64,000 nucleotides of DNA from Acanthococcus lagerstroemiae. Its lineage: Eukaryota; Arthropoda; Insecta; Hemiptera; Eriococcidae. The position numbers and the translations under genes were made by a program. Shown piece by piece: positions 13,271 to 25,899 of the stretch. How positions within the stretch are numbered: the first letter of the stretch is position 1; every line of letters begins with the position of its first letter. The stretch covers positions 59,141,211-59,205,210 of the forward strand of contig CM063113.1 of assembly GCA_031841125.1 (NCBI GenBank). The letters are read 5' to 3'. A model generated the notes under the pieces. It was not told the DNA's origin and ran no database searches. It was given only the letters and a program-made list of their open reading frames with translations.

Positions 13271-16200
13271 TCCAGAAGTTACTGCTTACTGTGCAAAAAT
13301 GACAAATATTCCGCTGTAACTAAAAATAGCCTGTGCATATCAGATTGAATGAAACAGTTCGCCCGTTTATCCGTCGTTGTATTGACAGCCGATCGAGTTC
13401 TTAATGTACCTACACGTGTTGTGTTAGTGTTCAATTATTATTTTACACGTTCAGAGTTACATACTCGTATATTTTTTTCCTATTTCCATATTGCAACTGC
13501 CTGCCGGGACTACAGTTATTAAAAGTAAGTTGAAGCTAATTTATTAATGCTATTTATAATTATTTCCGGTCGTCTACAAAATTTTAACAGTACCTGCGAA
13601 CTCGAACTGATTGGAAAGCAGTGGACGAATAAATCGTGTCGCCTTATCTGTTTACCAAATCTTACTGGATATGAATAAATGAAGTTGGAGCATGAGAAGG
13701 ATGAAGGGAACTGGTGACTTTGGATGTAGTAAGTTGCAGAGGGCTAAACGAAGAAATGGAGATGATAAGGGAGTGGTGCGCAGCAATTCCAAGGAAGATG
13801 AAGGAGATGAGGAACAGGGATCTACTGATAGGGGGCAACTTCCCCCCTCCCCCGTAGGAATTTTTTACTCTCAGCAGTTGGGAAGATTTATCATTTTAGG
13901 CAGACAAAGTTGAAAAAAGTTACGGAAATATCCAACAAGCTTTGATACTTCAGAATTTTGAGTTGAGAAGTTGGAAAAATACAATAAGTCAAAAGGTTTT
14001 TTTTTTTTTTTTTTTGCTTTGACAGTTCGGAATTTTTTGAGTTCAGTCATTAGGGACTTCCACAACTCTCCCCCCTCCCAGGGGAAACTCTTGTGTACGT
14101 CCCTGATCAAGAAAGGTAGAAGGAGCCTCCCAAGCCGCCGCGGTCCTTGTCTTTCACTTTCAGTCCTTTGGTGTAGCCAGAAAGGGAAGGTTGATTGGGA
14201 AATGGAGATATAATGGAAGCAGAATTGGATTGCTTCAAACTTGACCGCTTTGCGACTTCACTAAGTCATCAAGATTTTTTCGGACAAAACAGGTAACGTT
14301 AATGACATCATCAGTCATTTTTCGACCGTCAGGTCAGATATGTCGAATGATTCACTCTATCCCCTCATCTTTCATCTTTAGCCACTGCCTCGTTTTCTCA
14401 GAGTCCCCTCTTGCTACTTGGGGTCAAGGCGATCCTCTCATCTGTCTTGCCTCTCCATTATCTTACCTTCCATCCCCGGTCACCGCTTACGAATGTACTT
14501 TTCAGCTGAGAGTTATAGTCAAATATTTGTACCGCAAAAGCTTAGTTTTGCAGTCTCAATAATTTCTGTTGCCCCAGGTCGTTCTATCCCCGCCCGATAG
14601 TTTTTGAACCACCAGTCCGATTTTGCAGACACCCCTCTTCTCCCAATCCTGGCTACGCCACTGTTCTCGGACTATGAACTACTAACGATAGTATGTTCTT
14701 TGAAAACTCAGTGATGTTCTTTACATACTATGTATGTACAGGGAAAAAAATCAAGCTGCAACAAGAACCTTTGTACATTTTTCTTTAGTTGGGTAAATCA
14801 GTTACCTAAATGAAGTGTTCTGGGTTGTGTAATTGACTCTATTCATCGGCTGTTGTTGTAACAACTGGTTTAAGCCTTTGATTTAATATTGCGTGATTTA
14901 TTTGTTGATTTTTCTGGCACGTCCACTAGATATCTACTTTCTAAACTCTTTGCTACATTACAGTGTCATACAATGTTAATCAGCGACTAAAATCTAAATC
15001 ATCGTACTATAGATATAGCTTAGTGACAATAACAATGATAATAGCGTTGACGATGACAGCGACCATGATCATGATAATTATGATGTGAGTCAATCTTTCA
15101 TTTTTTTAAAAGCCCCTTTATGTACCGCCGGTAAAGTTTCTGGCAGGTGCGGATCTACGGGAAGAGGAAGGATAGCGGAAATCCTCCCAACTTGGAAAAG
15201 AAAAGAAGAAAAATCTGAAAGAATTACCCCTGGGAAGGTGTGAGATCACCAGGGAGACCCCGGACAAGGTAGTACGATAAAACAATAGGAGGAAGGCTTT
15301 GTGTTAGAGGAGCTAGGGATAGGGAACGATGGAGAAAGGTTGGGGAGACCTACGCACTAATCTAATGTTACTCGTAGATAATTAAGTAAAGGTTGTAAAT
15401 CAAAATAAAATAAATAAATGGACACGAGGTCCGTTTCGCCCGTCCTCCCTCCCGAAGTACCTTTCCCGAACCAAAGAATCATGTATCATAATTTTGTACC
15501 TATTTTGAATTATTTTGTACCATCATCCTTGAATTTTGTACCACCTCCCTTCACTATAATTATTTTTAAAAGTCCATTTAGGGAGGCGGACAAGACGTAG
15601 CCCCCTCCCCCGGACAAGTTGGCATTTTGATTCAAAATGGTATAGCAATTTTGTACCTATTTTGTACCGCAAGTTCCGAATTTTCTAAAACCTTCACCAC
15701 TCCCGAGTTGTGAGTGATAAGAGTAACTCCGGCGGTATATCTTTGAAGGTATTTTACATCGAAAGTGTACATAAATTTTATACCATCTTGTACCCCTCAT
15801 CCCAAATTTCGTACTCGTACTTTACCCTCTCCCGAGTTTGTACGAGGGTGGTAACCTACATTCCAAATTTCCTGCTTCTGATATTCTGCAACGGAAGCAG
15901 TGCCGACATTTTGTAACTTAAATTTTGTATCCGCTCACTACCACTATCATTTGCAAAATGAGTAGCTACCAGTAATCACCCTCCTCCAAGAAAAAGTTTA
16001 GTAACCAGGATAGAACCAAAATTTTCCACTTATTTTGCTATCGCTAATTTCCAAATATTGTCCCCCTCCCTCCTCGAGTTATCGACAGGAACTGTAACAT
16101 CTCATCTCGACAACCTCCCCCCCCACCCTAAAAGTAGACGTACACAATAATCGAAGTTGGTGCAGAAACCATGTACCTATTGTTTACAATTTTGTACCAC

Positions 16201-17161
16201 GAATGTTAAGCTTTGTACCTTCCCCCTTCCCCTTACATTTGTGAAATAAGTGGCCCACAGTATGTGCTCCACCTCCCTTCTTCCCCCTTTGTCTTTCATA
16301 AATATCACTTCACCCATATGCACACTTTCTTCTTTCTCTCCAAAATTATGAAAGGGCTAAGGATAAATGTAACGCTGCCTGGGTGATTTCAATCTCCTTC
16401 AGTTTCTTTCCTCGCCCCTCGTCAAATCCACATGCTGCACTTCCTCAAATTGCAAATCCTCGTTTACACGCTTGCTCCTCTGTTCTCCAACAATCTCTTC
16501 AACCTTTTCTCCATTTACCTTCTCGTTCTTCAACAAGGAAGGACATGAAAAAGAGAAGTGGTGTTCTTGGAGGGGGGGGGGGTTGACAAAGAGGAAAGAG
16601 CAAGGCGAAGATAGAGCGTGGTGAAAGTAGGAAGTGGAGGTGCACTAAACGAGAAGGGTAAAAATTTAGAATTAGCGGCACAAATTGTATAAAATAGGTA
16701 ATAATTTTTCAGTCCACTCTCCACTTGGGGTTCCGAACTCTTTCATGGAGGGTGAGTTATTGAAGGCTACTCTTTTTGGAACTAAGAGGGAAGAGGATAG
16801 AACAAAATCTAGAATTTGTGATACGAAATAGTATAATTAGGTACACAATTTCTGCCCTGATCCGCTTGTCAAATATCAAGGGGGAAGGTGACTGCCCTTG
16901 CCTATAACTTGGGGAGGGCATTTTAAAATCTGGGATAAGCGGTAGAAATTGGTACAGCATATGTAGAAAATTGTGAAGCTACTTTGAGTGCCGAACTTCT
17001 TTACAGTGACCTGAGGCTAAAGGGAGATGAAACCTTTTATGTCTGGAGGAAACCAGATACGGAATTTCAAGTCATGATCCTACTCCTGGTCACGATGTTG
17101 CATCCCTTTTCTTCTATTAATCCATTCTTCATTTGTGTGGGCTTTTCAGGTTCATGTCACC
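13271..17161. other. Non-coding stretch including a TTTTGTACC-rich degenerate region
   Basis: No gene recognised. From about 15485 to 16220 the word TTTTGTACC recurs at irregular spacing between C-rich runs, suggesting a decayed tandem repeat. A GTGCGGATCTACGGG fragment (near 15147) and TGGCTACGCCACTG (near 14650) match truncated repeats elsewhere. There is also a T-run near 13999 and a G-run near 16571. Confidence 0.4.
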
Positions 17162-19024
17162 AGCCCCCTCATTATGGAAATGGGAAAGAAAAATAATATC
17201 AATAATTTGTTCTTAATTTGTTCTAATTTGTTCTCACCCCCACCCCTCAAAATTAGCAACTCAGTTCGAGGGGCTGGTGACATGCTAGCCCCTGACATTT
17301 GATTTCGGGGTTGTAACAAGTCTCAAATATTTGTTCTTAATTTGTTCTAATTTTTTCCGCAGTTTTCAGAATTTGTTTCGCCATCCTCCCCTTTTTACAG
17401 ACACCAAAAAGAGGAGCAGGATCAACTAATAGCTATAATCCATTTACCCACCCGAGTCCATCACCACTATGCATTTGCCGACTAGTTGAATTCAGGGGCG
17501 GAGGAAGTGACCCTTAAGTCTTTAGTTTCCATATAATACGATTTGCTGCACACTGAAATTTGTTCTATATACGTTCTAGTTTGTTCATTCAACCCCACAC
17601 CTCAAACTATCAAAACCATACACTTATGGGGGGGGGGGGGTAAGGGACACTTATGTATGAATTTTCCGCATAAATACGATTTGCTACTGACTGCAATTTG
17701 TTCTCTATTTATTCTAATTTCCATCGACACACTAAAATACGTCGCCACAAAGTATTGGCGGACAATATGAACTACTGTAGTGGGGGTAAGTGGCCCTTTT
17801 GTGCGAATTTTCCATATAATTGCGATTTTTCGCCCACTACAATTTTTCCTCTATTTGTTCTAATTTATTCTCTCATCTACACACTAAAATCTGTCGCCAC
17901 AAGGCATTGACTGAACATATAAACTTATGTGGTGGGAGTAAGTGGCCCTTGTGCGCGAATTTCCCACATAATTGCGATTTGGCCCCACTACAATTTGTCC
18001 TCTATTTGTTCTAATTTGTTCTCGAATCTACACACCACAATCCACCATCACTGTATATTTGAGGTCATTCGAAGTTCAAAGGTTGGGCGTAAGTAACCTG
18101 TAAGTCCTAAGTATCCACAAAAATTTAGGACTTAAGGGTCACTCAAGACCACCCTTTGAATTTTGGTTTACTTCAAATACACATTGATGATGGATTGTGG
18201 TGTGTAGATTCGAGAACAAATTAAAGCAAGTAGAGAACAAATTGTAGGGGCGACAAATCGCAATTATGGGGAATTCGCACATCAGGGCCACTCTTCACCA
18301 CCACATAAGTTCATATTGTCGGCCAATGCTTTGTGGCGAGGGATTTGAGTGTGTAGAGGAAAGAACAAACTAGAATGAATAGAGAACAAATTGCAGTTTA
18401 TAGCAACTCGTATTTATGTGGAAAATTCTTACATAAGTGTCACTTACCCCCACTCCCTACTTCAGATAGTCGGCAAATGTATGGTTTTGATAGTCTGAGG
18501 TGTGGGGTTGAGAGAACAAACTAGAACGTGTATATAGAACAAATTTCAGTGTGCAGCAAATCGTATTCATATGGAAACAGAAGATTTAAGGGTCACTTAC
18601 CCCCGCCCCTGAGCTCGAATAGTCGGCAAATGCATAGTGGTAATGGACTTAGGTGTGTAGATGAGAGAAAAAATTAGAACGAATGTAGAACAAATTTTAG
18701 TGTACAACAAGTAGTATGCATGTGGGATTATAGCTATTATTTGATCCTGCTCCTCTTTTTGGTGTCTGTAAATAGGGGAGAGTAGCGGAAAAATTCTGAA
18801 AACTGCGGAACAAATTAGAACAAACTAAGAACAATTGTTTGAGACTTGTTACAACCCCGATATCGAATGTAGGGGCTAGCATGTCACCAGCCCCTCAAAC
18901 TGAGTTTCTAATTTTTGGGGGCTGGGGGTAAGAACAAATTCTAAAAATGGCCGAACAAATTGGAACAAATTAAGAACAAATTATTAACATTATTTTTCTC
19001 CTCCATTTCCACGATGGGGGTCCG
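17162..19024. repeat. 1.86-kb palindrome of tandemly repeated units
   Basis: The left arm reads CACCAGCCCC, GGAAATGG, AATAATTTGTTCTTAATTTG, GAGGGGCTGGTGACATGCTA and onward. The right arm reads the reverse complement of the same series in order, ending near CTCCATTTCCACGATGG. The centre is at about 18117, between TAAGTCCTAAGT and TTTAGGACTTA. Each arm is itself partly tandem: units of about 150 bp carry CAATTTGTTCTCTATTTGTT, a CTACACACTAAAATC block, GTCGCCACAAAG and GTGGGGGTAAGTGGCCC. No protein is coded. Arm identity looks moderate to high, with scattered substitutions and G-run length differences. Confidence 0.85.
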
Positions 19025-20320
19025 GCGACCCCCTTTTTCTGACCACCCGTATAATCTCCTGTATGACCGCGTCAATGTGTGACGGGTCAAGACCGCGCTG
19101 TTGTGCAGAGGCCTATAGTGTTTAGTGAATGTGCTGAATAGGGTTATGGGGATGATTCTTCCAATGTAATGACAGTGGACGCTGAGGATGATGAGGAAAA
19201 TGAAGAAGATGATAAAGAGGACATACCTTTTAACTCGTTTGAAAATTATAATGGTATGCTTAAACTGCATGGCGTAGCGTCGGGAGCATAGGGGGCACGT
19301 GCCCCCAATATTTTTCTATACATATCGTTTTTTTTTTCTCTTTGAAGGAAATTTGGAGAAATTTAGAAAACAGTTTTAGATCTTCTGAAATTTCCTTCTC
19401 AGAGTCTTTTCTATTTGTGTGGTATGAACAAAGGATACTTTCTTACTTTCATTGTTTGTCCGCCTAGAACTGAAATCGTCGCCATATGTCGGTAATAAGG
19501 ATTTGTATAAGGTCCATTGAATGCAACTTATCAAGGCGAATAAAGGACAAAAAATTTAGAACTGCCTACCCCGTTTCTAAAAAATATGTCCGATTAAAAT
19601 TAATGTATTTTTAACTGAAATTTATTTTTTAGCTGAAGGACCTGTGGATCAATTCGTATGTCTCGAAATTTGAACGCATACACACTGATGGATAATTTTC
19701 AGCAGTCCAATTCAAGGTTCCTGAAATAATTAGATTTACACCATGTCGAATATCCTAACTTCAAATAGATCTTCCGTGGCAATTTTTAATTAAGGTTTTC
19801 TGTTTTGGTATATTTTAGTTCGAGACGAACAGTCTCCTCCATATTAACCTACTAACTGAGCTCATTTACTAAGTACCAAATACTGATACCTTTTCGTTAT
19901 TAAATACTATTATCATATGCCGCTATACGGACCCATTATTCTACAATTCAAGTATAATTAAGAACTTGTATCATTAGGTCCATTGTAGTTTTGGCCCGAA
20001 TTAATTTCACTTTAATACATATCCAACAAAATTTCTAGAGAATAATAAAAATAGTTATTCGTTATAATGCTATTGAAATATCCATCATCAACATTTTGTT
20101 ATTTTGTAAGATCATAGAATCTTTTATGCTGTTGTGTAGTGTAACATAATAAGTAATTACTTTTTTCATCATTAATTTTTTTATGGTTATTGTTATACCA
20201 TGAAAATATGTTTGTTAGCAATTTTTTATGTAATAAACACTTCTTGTTAGGTATACTACAAATTTGTGTATGCTTTTATTTATTTGTACCCTACATAATT
20301 ACGAGAGTTTTGATCATCTC
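19025..20320. other. Non-coding AT-rich stretch
   Basis: No gene recognised. A short near-palindromic GGGGGCACGTGCCCCC lies near 19291, following GGCGTAGCGTCGGGAGC, a typical decayed repeat edge. Confidence 0.45.
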
Positions 20321-20590
20321 TACTTAGGGGCGGAAATAGAGCAAAAACTTCGAGGGGCTGAAGCCCTTGTGCCTAAAATAACTTTATTACAAATCCAGAA
20401 ATCATACCTCCCCCCCCCCCCACAAAAAAAGAAAAAAGAAAAACCGAAAAATAGAGACTACATTGGAATTGGAATTAGGTTCCCATTTTTACTCTATTAA
20501 GAATGATTTTAAAAAAATTTAGGGGGCTAATTTTGAACCCAGGAGGCTTAGCCTCCCTTAGCCACCCTCTATTTCCGGCCCTGCTCTACT
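20321..20590. mobile_element. Short inverted-end element, GGGGCGGAAATAGAG..CTCTATTTCCGGCCC
   Basis: The left end TAGGGGCGGAAATAGAG and the right end CTCTATTTCCGGCCCTG are imperfect inverted copies about 240 bp apart. The interior contains AGGGGCTGAAGCCC and AGGCTTAGCCTCCC. No coding sequence. Confidence 0.55.
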
Positions 20591-20599
20591 AAAACATTC

Positions 20600-21294
20600 T
20601 GAGAAGCATATGGTAGCGCACGCTACGATGCATAATCATAGGAGTATTATGGTGGCGCCATTGAGAGCGCTACATAGCGCGTTGCTGTAGCAACATAATT
20701 AGAATGGAGGCGCAACGAAGCAGTTGCTACGTTGCGCACTTATAAGTAGAAAGTAGCCAACGCCACTGATAGCGAATGGCAGCGGATATTACGTTGTGCT
20801 CTTAAGCATAGGCTACCGTGGCGCATGGTGGCAAAAAGGCCGACTTAGTCCCACTGCTACTACTTCTGCCACGTAGTGGCCGAAGTAGTAGCAGCTTTTT
20901 AAAAACTAGTGGCAGTTTTCCCACTGGGCTGTTGTGTAATCGTTTTAGCGTATGCTCAAACACTTTTTCTGCACTTTCTATTGAAATTTCCGATCAACGT
21001 TTATTTTCACGGATAAATCTCCACATAAAATAAAATTGAACAATTGCAAATCACCTTTAACGTTCTCTTATGAAATTATTTAATTGTTAGCAAATTTTTT
21101 ATAAGAAATAACCAACGTTTTTTTCCGTTCCAACTGTTCACAAAAAAGTTACAGAAACTTACAGAAACTCCAGAAAGTTGGTGCTTGAACATTCTCTCTG
21201 CAGTTACAGAAAGTGCAGAAAAGTTGCCCAAACGCACTTTCTGTCCATTTTGTCAATTTTGGTAGTTTCTGTATGCTGCCCAAACAGACCTATT
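20600..21294. mobile_element. Right end region of the inner inverted pair
   Basis: Mirrors 12929-13270 at its terminus and carries dense GTAGC/GCTAC motifs, such as a palindromic block at 20859-20903 (GCTGCTACTAC and its inverse around GCCACGTAGTGGC). Close to the end, CAGAAA words recur (near 21150-21240), as subterminal motifs might. Confidence 0.55.
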
Positions 21295-21569
21295 TTGTTT
21301 CAACAGACGCTAATATTTTTTCCTGACGTCTTGGCCGTATTATATGGGGTTAGCAGGGCGTCCATTTAGTCACTTTTTTCTACAAAGGTCACTTCTTGCC
21401 ACTCATTCTGTATACATTTCACTTTTCAATAATCTGCTCTCATGCTGAAAATTTAATTTTCAGATTCCAGAAATGCAGCCACCCAGCACGCGAATGCGAC
21501 GCAAAATTTATCTGAAAAACTTGCATAAATTGTTCGTTTATTTTCAAATAAAAATTGTTTTCTTTCATA

Positions 21570-22062
21570 CTAGCATCAGAAATTAATGAAAGTCGGCGTA
21601 GTATGTATTGAAGAATATTCTGCTTTGTACAGCAGTGAAATAATAGTCGCTCCTGAACGCTGCTGAATAAAATTTTCTGCGCAGTTCTGCTTCCAATATA
21701 GTCCGCTCCGAGACGCTCCAGAGAAATAATTATGTGGCAGAATATAATTGATGAAACGTAGTGGAACGCTGCGGAAAATAGATTTTGTTCGAAGCAGAAC
21801 TATGCGGAAATAGATTTTTTTCGAAGCGGAATAATGCGGAAATATGATTTTTTCTGCGTCAGTAGAGGAATAGAATTCCGCAGCTGAACGTTGCGTGGTA
21901 GGAATACCGTACAGGATTGCGGAAACGGATTCAGTTTCTTCGCGACTGAAGTTGCGGAAATTATTTTCCGTTTCAGTAGCGAGAAAAAAGTGTCTCATTT
22001 TGCAGAAATTTTGAGACGCTGCGGAATCTTGCGGAATTTAAATGTGAAAATGGTCAATAGGG
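21570..22062. mobile_element. Right end region of the outer inverted pair
   Basis: Ends TGGTCAATAGGG and carries GCGGAA words at short spacing: GAAGCAGAACTATGCGGAAA is followed by GAAGCGGAATAATGCGGAAA. The 140-codon minus-strand frame here is a translation of these repeats and is not a gene candidate. Confidence 0.55.
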
Positions 22063-22649
22063 TCCTCAATATGTCAATACATCCATTACTGGCATCTTTC
22101 CTCTCCCCTCTTCCATATTCCGTACACACTGCGCTTGGATTTTTTTAATAGTTATCTTTTTATCATAACTTTTTCGAACGCTCATTGTCATTAGTTTGTG
22201 GGGTTTTTAGAAATTATACGAGAAAAAAAAATATTTAGTCCGTACCGCAGTGAGGGCATTTAAAATTGAAAAAAAAAAAACACAAAAAGAAAACAAAAAA
22301 AAACAAAAAAAACGAGAGTGAATAGAAAAAGTGGGTGTACTAATTGATTTTAAAAAAAAAAAATTCAGAATGCGAAACATAAACTGTGACTGAACTGTAA
22401 CACAACTATAACTGAACTGATGTCCTTCCTGGCTGACCGAGGGAGAAGGAGAGTGAGTCTTGAGAATGAGAAAAAGAAGGTGGTCTCGAAAAGTTCATGT
22501 CCTGGAAATGCAGGAATGTAGGAGACAAAAAGACCTCGCATCGTACGACGCAGAAAGTGGTCAGGCAGGACAATTAGACGACTTATCCAAAAATGTAAAT
22601 TTGAAGGAAGAGTATCGCCGCAAGTTCGAACTGATATACTCGTTAATAC
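22063..22649. other. Non-coding, A-rich stretch
   Basis: Contains A-runs (22266-22320, 22350-22363). Open frames on both strands at 22365-22685 do not resemble a family known to me. Confidence 0.45.
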
Positions 22650-23110
22650 GATCTCAAGGTCACAGAATTCGATTTCGATGATCATTTGGCTGTAAATTCA
22701 AAACGAAGGTACCAGGGAAGGAACGGGAGCTCTGAAAGTTGATAAATTGCGCTATGGGTATTCTTTCACAGATTTTCAAGGTCGCTGAACTAGTTTATGA
22801 GATCAATTTTATTCTGAAATCAAAATTATGACACCCGAGGTGGGGAAAGAACGTGAATGAAGATGATAACATGCAGGTTTTCCGGGTGGCTGGACTCGTT
22901 CTGAATGTCAGTTTTGCCCTAAAGTAAAAATTATGGTACTTGGAGGATGGAAGTCGTACAGAAAAGATATCAATCTCACACGGGTTGCGATGGCTGGAAC
23001 CATAGTAGACCTGGAGTCGATAGGAACTCTACTGTCGAATTGCGGAACTCCACCATTATAGTTTGAAGCATCCTTGCCTCTATCCAGTTTGATGAGTCCT
23101 TTCTCTGACG
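22650..23110. repeat. Satellite-like units, cluster 1
   Basis: About three to four diverged units spaced about 100-125 bp. Each carries a sequence like CAAGGTCRCTGAATTCGATT, then a GGCTGTAAATTCAAAA or TTTTGCCCTAAAGT part and ATTATGGTACY. Clear relatives occur at 55615-55700 and 63230-63420, and weaker ones at 50920-51480. Confidence 0.55.
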
Positions 23111-23169
23111 GCATTTTGTACTTGCCTTCAACAAGCCACCATTACACTCTTTATTAGTCGACCTAACTT

Positions 23170-23312
23170 CCCGATGCGCAAAATTCCGTCAGTTACCCGC
23201 AGAAAAGATACCTTTTTGCAACCCTTCGATTACCTGGGTAACTGGCGGGTAATCGAAGGGTTGCAAAAGGGTAACTTTTCCGTGGGTAACTGGCAGGTTT
23301 TTGCGCATCGGG
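23170..23312. mobile_element. Palindromic MITE, CCCGATGCGCAAAA ends
   Basis: A 143-bp near-complete palindrome. The ends CCCGATGCGCAAAA and TTTTGCGCATCGGG are inverted. Inside, GTTACCC, CTTTTGCAACCCTTCGATTA and their complements pair around a short loop near CTGGGTAACTGGCG. It would form a long hairpin. No coding sequence. Confidence 0.8.
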
Positions 23313-25239
23313 ATCCCTTTGGGATTGGTTAACCGAACTTCCAGCTCAAGTTGCTGGAAATAACACGGGCGCCACGTAAAGGCAAATGCGGAGTAGGAGA
23401 GAAGGAATGAGGCTCAAAATGTCGCTGATGACCTTGTGTTGCGCTTTATACTCTCAGATGTTCCCAAGTCTGCGCATGCATTTTACAAACACGTGTATGA
23501 TAATGTGAGATATCTTAACGTAAATAAATACATATTTCAGTGTTACCAGACCACTCACTTCAGTGTTATCAGACCACTCACACAAATCTCTTGGAATTTG
23601 CCGCCATCATTCTTCAACACCCAAAACACGCGAAAAAATTTCTGTATTTAGCTCAAAACCGATATCGCCCGAGGCGTTAAGGGTGATCGAGATGCCGCAA
23701 ATACTGTGCCGCTATTCACTTAGTAATTATCATCATCTGCCACACTAAATTTCTGTCCACTCGGAAAGTTTTTTGCGCTCTGCCGTTGTCGTTTGACTCG
23801 ACTGCACGCGGATTTACCCGAAAAAATGTGAAACGCGCTATCTTGTCTGCATTTTTTTTTTATAAATTCGTTTCGGCTTTGTTCGCCGGACGTGCAAAAA
23901 AAAACGAGCGTCGATGCAAATTCGAAGAGCATTACTTCCAGTCGAGTTTTTCAGGCCGTAATCGGAATAAGAATTCAGCGGGAGCGTTTCCCGTGCAGAA
24001 CTACATCGTTTAATTTCGCAATCTTGTCGTACCCCAGCCTAGCTCGAGTCTTAGGTATAAATTCTAGGATCAGTTTGCCTGCCAGTTGCTGGATATCCGT
24101 GTAGTGGAGGCACGCTGCACGGTATACGCCGTCCGATTGAAAACGGAATCATTAGTCAACTGTCGAGTTTTACTCCAAAAAACAAATCAATTCTGTCAAC
24201 TATAGCGTCGCAGCCAACACCGATACTCTATAAAATGAACGATCTCGCATTAGCTACGCCTGAGCCAGAAAAATCGTCGTCACCCGCCCGAAGGAAAAGC
24301 GGGATATTTTTACATTTTTCGTCGGGACGCCAGCCATTTGTCAAACGCCGGGCTAATTGTTTGACGCCTTCGCATGTATGGTTGCCGCGTGCGTTCGCCG
24401 GTGTTTTTAGCTAATTTGGAAAAACCAGCCATTGCTCTTAACTCCCGATTTGATCTTATTTTTGCATTGCCGGCAGCGTTAGAGCAAAAAGGAGCGAAAG
24501 CTCTGGAACATTCTGCTGGGAAAGATTACCTGGTGAAATAAAGGTGAAGAAGAATGAAAATAGAGAAGGAAAGAGAGAGTATCTTAGGAAATCCCGTACA
24601 GAAGCCGACAAAAGTCCTTAAACCTGCCTGTAGAAGTGTTCCCAAGCTTTCAACAGATCTAATAAAAAAAAAAAAAAAAAAAAAGTCTTACTGCCCTAAA
24701 CAAGTCTAGAAACCTCTTAAGCCTCTTAAACTAGTTGTGATTGGGTTTGTAGACGAAGCAAGTATAGAGGATATTTCTTGATGAATAAAGCACCACTTGT
24801 TTACTGGAAGTTACTCTCTGAAGAAGTTTTTGACAGAGGACCAATAGGAACATAGACGACTGCTCACCATACAGTACTACCCAAACCTATACTAACAATG
24901 TACACGCTGTAAAACATGAGCAGTAGAAAAACTGATGATAGCGTATCTGTCGAAAACGTGTTTGTGGAAATGTAACTAGTTCAGGTGAACAGTCGTACTT
25001 AATTTAAATTAGTTTTGAAGTCTAGAAGAATTTCAAACAGTGCACCGAGAGATTTATGTAGGATAAAAGGCAAACAATTTTCTGGGATGCTATGGACGGA
25101 TTAGCTCAGCTAGAAACATAGACGAGTTCCCCCAAGCCGGGCTGGTGAAGAGCTGAAAAAACAAGAGGAAAAAGGTCGCAAAACTTGTACTTATTCTTTG
25201 ATCATTTTTGATAGAAGTAGTAAACAAATTATCTCACTA
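23313..25239. other. Non-coding stretch
   Basis: No recognisable gene or RNA. 23750-24400 is GC-richer than average, but its frames lack splice or homology support. An A-run lies at 24665-24684. Confidence 0.45.
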
Positions 25240-25690
25240 TTAAGAGAGGGTCGGCAAGAAAGCACACATCTTGTCTCTCGACAAAAAATAATGAACAAAA
25301 ATAATCCGTGGAAAAATATATTGACCGGATCCTACCCTAATGTAAAAAATAAATAAATAAGTAAATAAGATGCTTGGCAGAAATAATAAACATTTCCGTG
25401 GAAATTTCAATCAACAACATGAACGCACTCTGTAATCAATTCAATATGAAACAATGGTTGGAAGTAATGACGACAATAATGAAAAAAAAGTAGCCTCGCT
25501 ATTCCGGAATGACAAAAAAAAACCAAAACATCTTGACTCTCAACAAAGAATAACGGCGAAAAAATCCATGGAAAGATTAATGAATACTCTAATTTAAAAT
25601 TTAAAAAATCCATGGGAATTTCTATTAACAACCCGAATGCACTTTGCAATCAATTCAATGAAACAATGGTTGGATGAAACGGAAGATGTG
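25240..25690. repeat. Diverged tandem repeat, period about 200-220 bp
   Basis: Two and a partial third unit. CATCTTGTCTCTCGACAAAA and CATCTTGACTCTCAACAAAG are equivalent positions, as are GAACGCACTCTGTAATCAAT and GAATGCACTTTGCAATCAAT, each followed by TCAATATGAAACAATGG or TCAATGAAACAATGG. No coding. Confidence 0.6.
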
Positions 25691-25899
25691 GGGAAAAAGT
25701 GATTACGAGAGGCTCGTTGTCGACCCTAAAAATGGACCCTCAAAAAGAATTTTCACCCTGCTGTAAAACCATGTATCCTCTTTTGTAGGTTGCTTGACTA
25801 GAACTGGTGCTTGAAAAAGAAAGAGAGAAAAAAAAACAGTAAAAAAAGAAACACTAAAGAAGAAAGGAAAAAACATCTGTTAAAAGAAATTAGCCCCCA

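Noticed and set aside
17205..18960. CRISPR-like array
   Set aside because: Repeats are long, diverged, tandem and inverted, without short exact repeats and unique spacers; eukaryotic setting.
21576..21998. 140-codon minus-strand open frame
   Set aside because: It translates GCGGAA-type repeat units of the inverted end region; residues repeat with the DNA units.
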